DNA of 15,133 nucleotides from Antrodiella citrinella (taxonomy: Eukaryota > Basidiomycota > Agaricomycetes > Polyporales > Steccherinaceae). Below are positions 8,469 to 15,133 of this stretch, piece by piece. Each line of letters opens with the position of its first letter. The stretch's first letter is position 1. The position numbers were made by a program, and so were the translations under genes. Under the pieces are notes generated by a model. It searched no databases. It was not told where the DNA came from and saw only the letters and a list, made by a program, of their open reading frames with translations. The stretch is taken from contig SGPM01000502.1 in the NCBI GenBank assembly GCA_004802725.1, forward strand, positions 1-15,133, in the 5' to 3' direction.

Positions 8469-9825
8469 TCAAAGGTATGTCTCGGTGAAGTCGAGAGAGA
8501 AATCAGAGTCAAAAGACTGAGCGGCGGGGTTGAAGAATAGGGAGGTGCCAGGGAGGTCCGCTGCCGGGGTATGAGCTTCAGAGAACACTGAGTCGGTAGG
8601 AGAAGGAACTGAGAAGACCTTAGTCCACTCGTTCTCAGATGGCTGCCACACGCTGATCGGAGCAGGCGTGTTGTCTAGGAAGAGAGAGGGAGAGAGGGTC
8701 GTCGATTGCGAGGCAGAGGGAAGAGCGGGAAGAGCGGGAAGAGCGGGAAGCTCTTGGAGGCTGGCCATGAACTCCTCGGTGCCAATCGAGGCTAAGAGTT
8801 GCTCAAACTCAGTGTCACTAATTGAGGATGAAGAAGACAGGGTCGATGCAGCGTTGTAGGAATGAGGATACATGGAGTCCATTCCGAAGATGGGTGGCTG
8901 GAAGACAGAAGGAGCCTGCTTGGAAGCAGGAGAGCTCGAGGAGCCGTCTGATCCAGACGATGAGAGAGGAGTGGAGGCGGAAGAGGATGAAGCCGGAGGC
9001 GAAGAGCTCGACTCTGGGGAGGTTGAGATTGAGAGAGGAGATATCGAGGAACCGCGAAGGAGGAGGAGCGAGAGCTTCCTCGCCTCTAAGTCGCTGGATA
9101 CATCAGATGAGTGGCTTGAGAGGGGTGACACCGACCAATCGTCCTCAGGGTAGGCAAGTCTGCCTGGGATGATATGGGAGAGCATCTCCTGATCAGGAGT
9201 GAGAGTCTTCTGGAGATCAGACGCGAGAGCGACGCGTCCGTATGGCTGGAAACGGCCAGTCTTGGGTGATTTGTGGCGGGGAGCGCGAGCAGCAGGGACA
9301 TATCCGTGCTGAGACTTGCGATGCCTTGTGAGGCAGGCGGGGTCTCCAGTAATCCAAGTGCAACCTTCGTGAGGGCACTTGATGTCTTTCAGACCAGTGC
9401 TATAGGCAGAACATGTTAGATTGGCACAAGTTTCCCAGTACGTAAAATTTAACTCACTGTCGCTTCATGTGAGTGAGCATGTTGGCCTTCTGAAGACATT
9501 TAGTCTTGCAGCCCTCGAATGGGCAGTGGAATTTCCTGCGCAAATATTAGATCAGTAAGAGCGTTTCGACAGCGAGTACTAGAAGTACTTACAAGGAATC
9601 AAGTTCCTTCGCATGAGTTAACATGTGTCGGCGGAGATCGAATTTGCGCGCAAGTCGTGCGCCGCATTCGGGGCAGTTTAATTCGAGGTCATGCTCGTGT
9701 TCAGACTATAAAATTTGGTTCAGCTGAAGCTCGAACGCCGAAAAGAAAGAATAACGGACCTGAACTTGAACTTGAACCTGGGTGCTTTGGAGAGCAGAAA
9801 CAGCGGTCTGGCGGTCGCAAGGCAT
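8469..9825 (-). CDS. C2H2 zinc-finger transcription factor with three fingers and Ser/Pro-rich tail
   Basis: Four exons on the minus strand: 9825-9760, 9705-9593, 9535-9458, 9399-8469, giving 395 residues. Finger 1 is C33-x2-C36-x12-H49-x3-H53; finger 2 is C64-x4-C69-x12-H82-x3-H86, followed by a TGLKD linker like the classical TGEKP; finger 3 is C94-x4-C99-x12-H112-x4-H117. All zinc ligands are present, so it should bind DNA in the nucleus. Two of the three introns fall inside the finger region. After a basic patch (RAPRHKSPKTGR) comes a long Ser/Pro/Thr-rich, low-complexity tail with acidic-hydrophobic patches (DTEFEQLLASIGTEEFMASL; SDFSLDFTETYL at the end) that look like activation segments. 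A tandem Leu-Pro-Ala run sits in the tail. The N-terminal 22 residues end in a VQVQVQ run. The fingers do not carry a signature that lets me name an orthologue, and its targets are unknown. Confidence 0.88.
8720..8751 (-). repeat. 9-bp tandem repeat coding for Leu-Pro-Ala units
   Basis: On the plus strand the unit GGGAAGAGC recurs three times in a row, then a partial copy. On the coding (minus) strand it gives a repeated L-P-A run within the tail of the zinc-finger protein. Such short in-frame repeats usually vary in copy number. Confidence 0.7.
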
Positions 9826-9940
9826 TGTAGAGGAGTAGTAGGTCCGGAGGGTAGTATTGTTAGGTTGGGAAGGCTGGAAGGCTCAAGTTGCAGTGCTGGG
9901 AGGTGGCGGAACTGAGGAACTGAGGGCATAGAGTCCTTCA

Positions 9941-9948
9941 TATTTATA
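9941..9948 (-). promoter_or_regulatory. TATA box of the zinc-finger gene
   Basis: The minus strand reads TATAAATA, 116 bases before the ATG at 9825, a suitable distance for a start site and a short leader. Confidence 0.55.
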
Positions 9949-10166
9949 CCATGGACAAACCGTCGGGAAGCAGGCATGATTGGACTGTCGACGAGGGCGG
10001 ATTGCTTTTGCGCGGAGGAATTGGTTGAGAGAGGTCGGGAGAATTGGAACTTGCCTTGAAAGGCAGTCGGTCGCGTCGGGAGGTCCGTCACCACGCCACT
10101 CCTCAGCGTGCCCCTCGTCGCGATATTACCGCAAATAGAAGGCACGGGTGGCCATTACGACTTTGC

Positions 10167-10189
10167 CGAGTGGCACAGTGAGCCACTCG
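10167..10189. repeat. Perfect inverted repeat, 8-bp arms with 7-bp spacer
   Basis: CGAGTGGC at 10167-10174 is matched by GCCACTCG at 10182-10189. The left arm with its next bases (CGAGTGGCACA) recurs directly at 10215-10225. The arrangement suits a dimeric regulator or a small hairpin; no known fungal site is identified with confidence. Confidence 0.6.
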
Positions 10190-10631
10190 AGCGCATTTGG
10201 AAAGTCGTGCAGAACGAGTGGCACAACACGCGTGGCCGATGCCATGATAGGAAGGTGTTGTTGTATTCCAGCTTCAGACACTGCACGTGGGTTACTCTTA
10301 TTTGTCTTCAAAGTTGTCATCTTATCCTACTCACTAGTATCCAAGTCGCTCGATGGTAAGATACTGGCAATGTAGTTTGCAGTCGTAACGGCCAGAACTT
10401 GTTTGACCAAACTTGAAAGGCGCGATGGCTATGCACATGTGCTAGCTCGCCTTTTGCTCTGTCGAGATCTGCTCATACATTGGATCAGTGTCCCGCGATG
10501 TGTCAAATCAAATTCTACGCACAGTGTTTATTGTTATCCGGTGCTTGGTGGACATCGTGGTACAAGCGGCGGTCGCGCAGGCGGTCCAAGCTGAACAGCG
10601 AACATGATCGGCCTTTGTATCTACTACCTCA

Positions 10632-10642
10632 GATAAGATAAG
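10632..10642 (+). promoter_or_regulatory. Tandem GATA-factor motifs upstream of HRD3
   Basis: GATAAGATAAG contains two consecutive GATAAG sites, the consensus for fungal GATA-type zinc-finger regulators of nitrogen, iron or light responses. It lies about 140 bases before the HRD3 start codon. Use in the cell is untested. Confidence 0.4.
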
Positions 10643-10648
10643 ATTTCC

Positions 10649-10662
10649 TGACACGTCGTCAC
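10649..10662 (-). promoter_or_regulatory. bZIP-like site, possible unfolded-protein-response element
   Basis: The minus strand reads GTGACGACGTGTCA, containing TGACG and an ACGT core. It matches six of eight positions of the animal UPR element TGACGTGG (CGACGTGT here). HRD3 genes are UPR-induced in yeast, so a Hac1/XBP1-type factor is a reasonable candidate, but the match is imperfect. Confidence 0.25.
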
Positions 10663-10771
10663 GATCAACTTGAAGCCGCTCGCGACTCGCGAGTCCTCAA
10701 CGGCACTTTCGAGTCGCCACACATTCCGACGTCTTGACCTTATTCTTTGTGGTTCGTTCTCGTCCTCTCAT

Positions 10772-10801
10772 ATGCTTAATGGCTCGAAAACACAGACATA
10801 G
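10772..10801 (+). promoter_or_regulatory. Nine-codon upstream ORF overlapping the HRD3 start
   Basis: An ATG at 10772 begins a nine-codon frame ending in TAG at 10799-10801, overlapping the HRD3 ATG at 10779 in another frame. If the transcript starts upstream, ribosomes that initiate here would pass the main start, reducing HRD3 synthesis. Both ATGs have a weak -3 base (C and T). Confidence 0.35.
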
Positions 10802-13800
10802 CTCTCGCAAAGCTACCCTCATTGCATTTGGACTTATTGTGCTCGCTTCTACCGCGTCATGCTCAACCACAATACCCACACAAGATGCTTCGCTATCCCA
10901 TGAGCAAGCACGCCCGGATTCTGCGGTAGATGCTGCTGCAGAGGGTCAGTTCCTGCATCTTATTATGTATCCATGTCTCTGACACTTTACCTCCATCTAC
11001 AGCTGCACGCGCGTACAAGCAGGCATTGTCGACCTTGGGGTCGTTGAGCAACTGGCCAACTTCTCGAGGTCATGACCGCCAAACTACTCCAGGACCATCC
11101 AACTCGCTCCTATCATACATTCTTCCCAGTGTTCAAGGAGAGGGACCCATTGCAAGCGCTATTCGAATAGCAATGAAGCTCCGACATCATACTTGGATAC
11201 CCACTCGGATTTACAATTATTTGACCAGAGAAATCAGAGGTGGCAGAATGAAAGAGGACGATCTCACGGGAAAGGCTGTCAAGGTTGTTGATCTTCTTCA
11301 GCATGCCGCTGAGCTTGGTAACAATGACGCTTTGTACACCTTAGCTCAAATATCACTGGTGCGGTTTACTCGTGATGAATTCCGTAAGGCTATGCTAAGC
11401 TCAACTCCATAGTTTCCCCCAAATTCATACTTCCCATCCAATCCTGCCTTGAGCTTTTCAACGCACTCGCAGCATGCGAGAGAAACCGGCAATGCGACGT
11501 CACAAGCCATCATTGGGTTCTTCTATGCCACTGGTTATTCCGGCGTGGTACCAGTGGACCAAGCCAAAGCGCAACTATATCTGACATTCGCCGCACATGG
11601 CGGGCACAAAGGGTCGCAGATGGCTTTGGGTTATCGGTATTGGAGTGGTATTGGGGTTGCCGAGAACTGCATGACGGCTCTCGATTGGTACGAAGAAGCA
11701 GCTGAGCAGTGTGAGTGACCATGGGTTATATTATTTTTCGGATTCTCACAACTGTTTTAGCGATGGCCAAGTTTTTGTCAGGTCCTCCCGGAGGTCGTAC
11801 TCTTCCTTTGACCCCTCCACACTTGTCCGATCTAGCTGGTGGGGTGTATGGGCCAGGTGCCAGCGTTGCATCAACGGGACCGAATGCTGGCCGTCCAGTA
11901 ATCAAAACCATGGTGTCTCGTGCTGCCGGCGAGACGTGGGATGATCTGTTGGAATACTACTTGGTGAGATTTCCATTCTTCTTTCTGTTCGCTCTCGCTG
12001 ACATAGTTCATCTATAAGTTCAATGCGGATCGAGGAGAACAGGACTTCGCATACAGGCTTGGGAAGATATTCTATCATGGTAGCATCTACACTCACCACG
12101 GTGGTATTGCATCAGGTGGAGACGGTGCAGCAGATGTGACCCGCGACTTCCACCGAGCACGTCATTACTTCCTCCGTATAGCTCGCCAAATCTGGCCTAC
12201 GGATCCCAATGACCCGCGTGACTACCGTCGTCCCTCCAAAGAAGATGCACCCCAGCAAGCAGGATTCGCGGCATTCGCTGCTGGTTATCTCGGGCGAATG
12301 CATCTTCGGGGAGAAGGAGTCAAGCAAGATGCCGCTATGGCCAAGATGTGGTTCGAGCGCGGTGCGGACTATGGTGATAGGGAATGCCATAATGGCCTGG
12401 GCATCATCTGGAGGGACGGATTGGTTGACGGAAAGAAGGACTTGCAGAAAGCATACAGCTACTTCATGACTGCAGCTTCGCTAGAGCTCGCAGATGCGCA
12501 GGTCCAAATTGGAAAGCTCTACTACGGTACGCGAATGTTATTTTCGCGTCGTTTATTTTACTGAGCAATCTCTTTAGACAATGGGGATCCCAAGTCAGCT
12601 ATTACCTATTTTGATCAAGGAATACGCGAAGGCAATCGTTTTGAAGGCTACTACTATGTCGCTGATCTGCACGCCCGCACATCACGCAGTCCAACAACAC
12701 CAAGGGAGATCGCGGGTAGTGCCTGCGCGATGGCAGTGTCATTCTACAAGCTCGTCTCGGAGCGCGGCGCTTGGGGCGACGATCTTCTGCAGGACGCTGA
12801 CCTTGAGTGGCAACTTGGGACTGACAGAGGGGAGGAAATGGCGATGTTGAGATGGTGGTTAGCTGCGGAGCGAGGTTACGAGATCGCTCAGAACAATATT
12901 GCTTTCCAGCTTGACCAAGGTAAGGCAGTCCTTGTGATATGTACCCTTTTTTTCTGACGACGTGTATCACAGACAGAAGTATTCTACGCTCCACAAGATT
13001 TGCGCCAACGTCTCCAGACAATGGCACTGCTAGACTAGCCCTCACCCAATGGACGCGATCCGCTGCTCAACACAATGTTGATGCGCTCGTCAAAGTGGGC
13101 GACTATTATTATTATGGTCTGGGCGTCTCCGAAGAAGAGGAGAACCTCCGCTATGAGAAAGCTGCGGGCTACTACCAGTCAGCAGTTGACAGCTCAGCAA
13201 GCGCGCTAGCAATGTGGAACCTTGGATGGATGTACGAGACTGGGAAGGGCGTTCCACAAGACTTTCATTTGGCGAAGCGCCACTATGATATGGCCCTTGC
13301 GACAAATTCGGAAGCATATCTGCCTGTGACGCTTGCTCTTATCAAACTTCACGCCAAGAGCCTCTGGTACACGTTGCTGGGCGGCCCCGAAGGGCTCAAC
13401 TTGTGGCATTCCACAGACGACAAAGGTGAGACTGTTTCTCATGCGCGTAGAAGTGATTTATTCAACCGCTCACCACATCGTCGCAGTATTTTACGCTGAG
13501 AACACTGGCAAAGATTCGACGGGTTCACAGGAGGGAGGCGTTAGAACAGCGCACAGCGCTGAGAACGAGGTTGAAGACGATGAGCGCGACGGCCCGTGGT
13601 ATCTGGGAAAAGCTAAAGACGAGTTCAACAAACGGCAACGAGGGCAGACTGTAGGAGAGATAGCGGAGGATGATGATCCAGTCCAGGTATGTGCATCGTA
13701 TATCTTCGATAGTAAAGAGCGTCGGTCTGATCGAGATTGCAGTGGGCAAAAGATCGTAAAGCAGCTGACAACGACCGCGATGGTGACTTTGGACCAGAAG

Positions 13801-14060
13801 ACTATTTTGATGCTGCTACGAGAGGCGGACGCCGTGAAGAGGGTGTGAACGAGTTTGGGGAGACGATGCTTCTAGTGGCGCTTTGTGTGGTGGTCTCGAC
13901 GTTGCTCTTTATTCGCGGACGCTGGGTGGAACGGTTGCGTAGGGATGAGCAGGAGCAGCAAGACCAAAACGCGCCGCAACCACCACCACAACCTGCTGGG
14001 GGGCTGTACCCTCCACCGGGCGATGCTGCAGCTAGAAATGACTGGAATATCTTGCGGTAG
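10779..14060 (+). CDS. HRD3: HRD3/SEL1L-type ERAD protein with Sel1-like repeats
   Basis: Nine exons: 10779-10944, 11003-11358, 11413-11710, 11761-11963, 12019-12526, 12578-12919, 12973-13425, 13487-13686, 13743-14060, giving 947 residues. HRD3/SEL1L is the ER-membrane partner of the Hrd1 ubiquitin ligase; it receives misfolded luminal glycoproteins and stabilises the ligase. A hydrophobic stretch at residues 12-27 is the signal peptide. Sel1-like repeats follow in groups: IGFFYATGYSG.. and MALGYRYWSGIGV (first), LGRMHLRGEGVKQDAAMAKMW (middle), and the conserved WNLGWMYETGKGVPQDF (last). A membrane segment at about 884-898 (MLLVALCVVVSTLLF) is followed by a Gln/Pro-rich cytosolic tail. This order matches the family; yeast Hrd3 and human SEL1L are slightly shorter. 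The linker before the membrane segment is rich in Asp/Glu. Earlier in-frame codons before 10779 include only a TTG, so the ATG was chosen. Confidence 0.93.
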
Positions 14061-14205
14061 TCTTACTTCTGCAGCACATGTACATGTATTATTTCTCCAT
14101 TGCGCATTCGCCGCTGTGAAAGTACCTCGGCTTCTGCATTCTACAGTTGCGGACAATCAAACTCGACAATTTTTGTCGTCGATTTATTGAGCTCCCACGC
14201 CACCT
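14061..14205. other. HRD3 3' flanking region
   Basis: These 145 bases lie between the HRD3 stop and the putative left end of a transposon remnant. A short hairpin (CGACAA at 14164-14169 with TTGTCG at 14173-14178) is the only structure seen. Confidence 0.4.
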
Positions 14206-14994
14206 CAGGGAGGGCCGGAAAGTACGAAAACTGTCTATTTAGGTCTCTACGAAGATGTTTGTACGAACAGATTTCTCTAGAATTGAGTTTCAAATTTTGG
14301 GATGTCCGAAAATTTGGCCACCCCACCAAAAAAATGGGTAAAAATCGGGAAAAATCGCCAAACGACTCCTTTTCGCGAGTGGATCATGATTCCGTAGAGT
14401 TCTCCCACCGCCACCGACCAGGGCGTCTCCAAAAAATGAATACATCTTGGGCGCGATGAGTTCCCGAAGGTGGCGTACATTGGCAACAGTTGCTTTGAGC
14501 TGAAAAANATATGTAGCTGAACACGACTACCTTCCTCCGAGTCCCAATGCCTCGCGGTCGACCACCCAAGAGGGCACGCAACATATCCGGTCTGCAGGAT
14601 AAATCGCGTGCACCCAGTTCCGACACAGAATCTCCCCAGTCGAGATGGTAATTGTCATTTCCATTGCTGCTCGAGAAATTACGCTAACTACATCATGTCC
14701 AGTACTGGGGCTGGTGCAAATATCGTTACCGAGAAGTGCCAAAGAAGGATTTTGCAGCGGCGAAGGCGTTGGCTATCGAGAAGCTGAACGCTTGTCCCGT
14801 TGAGGTCATTCGTCGATTCATCAACCGGTCGTGGAGATTCATGAGTGCTTATCGACTGGGGCTTACTGGGAGGGCGGCGGCATGGGCAGTGAGGAAGCAG
14901 AAGCAGCACCGACAGGTGTCTGCGCGCGCGATGATGTCTATTGAGGCAGTTTTGAACTGAACTGACTAGGGCTCGGTGAGAAAGTATAAGGGGG
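14206..14994 (+). mobile_element. Internally deleted DNA transposon remnant
   Basis: A transposase N-terminal exon (from 14547) and a transposase C-terminal exon (to 14960) are joined with the catalytic middle missing. The 340 bases before the N-terminal exon are noncoding and begin with a G-rich CAGGGAGGGCCGG at 14206, my guess for the left end. They match my memory of the leader of basidiomycete transposons of the IS630/Tc1-mariner type. The right terminal inverted repeat is not visible; the element appears to be cut by an LTR at 14995. Boundaries are approximate. Confidence 0.6.
14547..14960 (+). pseudogene. Transposase (DDE, IS630/Tc1-mariner-like) with internal deletion
   Basis: The ATG at 14547 starts MPRGRPPKRARN, an AT-hook (R-G-R-P core) as at the N-terminus of these transposases. 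About 30 codons later the frame changes: the bases at 14633-14647 read S-P-V-E-M in another frame, resembling the NPIEM motif that carries the third catalytic acid. A 55-nt intron (14648-14702, GTAATT..CCAG) follows and the last exon (14703-14960) encodes YWGWCKYRYREV, EVIRRFINRSWRFMSAYR and LTGRAAAWAVRKQKQHR, a complete C-terminus to a proper stop. The two upstream catalytic Asp residues and several hundred residues are absent. The retained intron shows the deletion occurred in DNA, not through an RNA copy. No splice combination restores one frame, so it is not functional. One ambiguous base (n) lies at 14510. Confidence 0.75.
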
Positions 14995-15133
14995 TGTAAT
15001 TAACGGTCGGTAAGTATCTACCGGTGAAAGGGTAGGTAAAGAACCCGTTCTATACGGTTTCTTACTTCGAGACGCTTATATAAGCGCTGCCATGTAACAA
15101 ACAGTAAAAATAGCAAATAAAGGTAAATAAATG
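14995..15133 (+). mobile_element. Probable 5' end of an LTR (partial), LTR retrotransposon
   Basis: From TGTAAT at 14995 the composition changes to an AT-rich, noncoding sequence with short internal inverted repeats (CGGTA/TACCG at 15008-15023), a strong TATA-containing palindrome (15073-15086) and an AT-rich continuation to the window edge. LTRs begin with TG and hold a promoter in this position. From memory, Ty3-type LTRs of mushrooms have this look. The end of the LTR, primer-binding site and coding region lie outside the window, so the call is tentative. The bases just before it (GGGGG, 14990-14994) would be the target duplication. Confidence 0.45.
15073..15086. promoter_or_regulatory. 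TATA-containing palindrome in the putative LTR
   Basis: CGCTTATATAAGCG is a perfect 14-base palindrome with TATATAA at its centre. It is the likely core promoter of the putative LTR. Confidence 0.45.

Larger units (their letters stand above)
9826..10778. promoter_or_regulatory. Long divergent promoter region between zinc-finger gene and HRD3
   Basis: 953 bases without a credible gene. Toward the zinc-finger gene there is a minus-strand TATA box at 9941-9948. The centre holds an inverted repeat (10167-10189) with a third copy of its arm at 10215. Toward HRD3 lie tandem GATA motifs (10632-10642), a bZIP-like site (10649-10662), and overlapping GACTCG/CGAGTC palindromes (10682-10717). Open frames here are out of register with any recognisable protein. 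Confidence 0.55.

Noticed and set aside
8178..8512. Three minus-strand Leu/Ser-rich frames
   Set aside because: They come from the purine-rich minisatellite region and carry no domain; overlapping frames in all three registers point to composition only.
8822..9172. Plus-strand acidic frames opposite the zinc-finger tail
   Set aside because: They are the complement of Ser-rich coding sequence; the minus-strand frame continues in phase from three intact zinc fingers.
13333..13848. Alternative frame of 171 codons inside HRD3
   Set aside because: Part of it (from 13487) is the true exon 8, but the stretch before the acceptor at 13486 and after the donor at 13687 is out of phase with the SEL1L-like protein.
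14384..14626. Minus-strand frame across the transposon leader
   Set aside because: It spans the ambiguous base and the antisense of the AT-hook exon, and has no family features.

Overview
The window is nuclear DNA of a filamentous fungus, most likely a mushroom-forming basidiomycete (Agaricomycotina). Genes are dense and broken by many short introns of about 49-60 nt with GT..AG borders. The protein families are typical of that group: an F-box protein with a propeller-like body and acidic tail, an SAP/F-box-like protein with a repeated double-Trp motif, a microbial-type PARG-like protein, and a transposase tail of a kind I recall from basidiomycetes. No bacterial-style operon, rRNA, tRNA or CRISPR array was seen.

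Layout, left to right. 1-823 (+): a microbial-type PARG-like protein whose catalytic signature looks destroyed and whose reading frame is open to the left edge. 1401-2663 (+): a complete five-exon D-2-hydroxyacid dehydrogenase (glyoxylate/hydroxypyruvate reductase type). 3067-4126 (+): a seven-exon coiled-coil protein of unknown function, with one intron whose length is a multiple of three and which has no stop. 4217-6235 (-): a six-exon F-box protein with a very acidic tail and a 5' UTR intron. 6578-7966 (+): a three-exon SAP-like/F-box-like/repeat protein, divergent from the F-box gene. 8469-9825 (-): a four-exon C2H2 zinc-finger transcription factor with three fingers and a Ser/Pro-rich tail. 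10779-14060 (+): a nine-exon HRD3/SEL1L-type ERAD membrane protein, divergent from the zinc-finger gene across 953 bp. 14206-14994: the remains of a DNA transposon that keeps the first codons and the last exon of its transposase but has lost the middle. From 14995 to the right edge: what looks like the start of an LTR retrotransposon inserted into that transposon.

The genes do not form an evident biosynthetic cluster. Ubiquitin-linked functions recur (an F-box protein, an F-box-like SAP protein, and HRD3, the adaptor of the Hrd1 ubiquitin ligase), but these are separate transcription units, and co-location alone is no evidence that they cooperate. The most unusual items are the PARG-like protein that lacks the Gly-Gly-Gly loop and the second Glu of the QEE motif, the internally deleted transposase that still carries its last intron, and the regulatory-looking 953-bp interval upstream of HRD3. 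Exon borders were assigned by hand from splice consensus and frame continuity; every multi-exon model sums to a whole number of codons.
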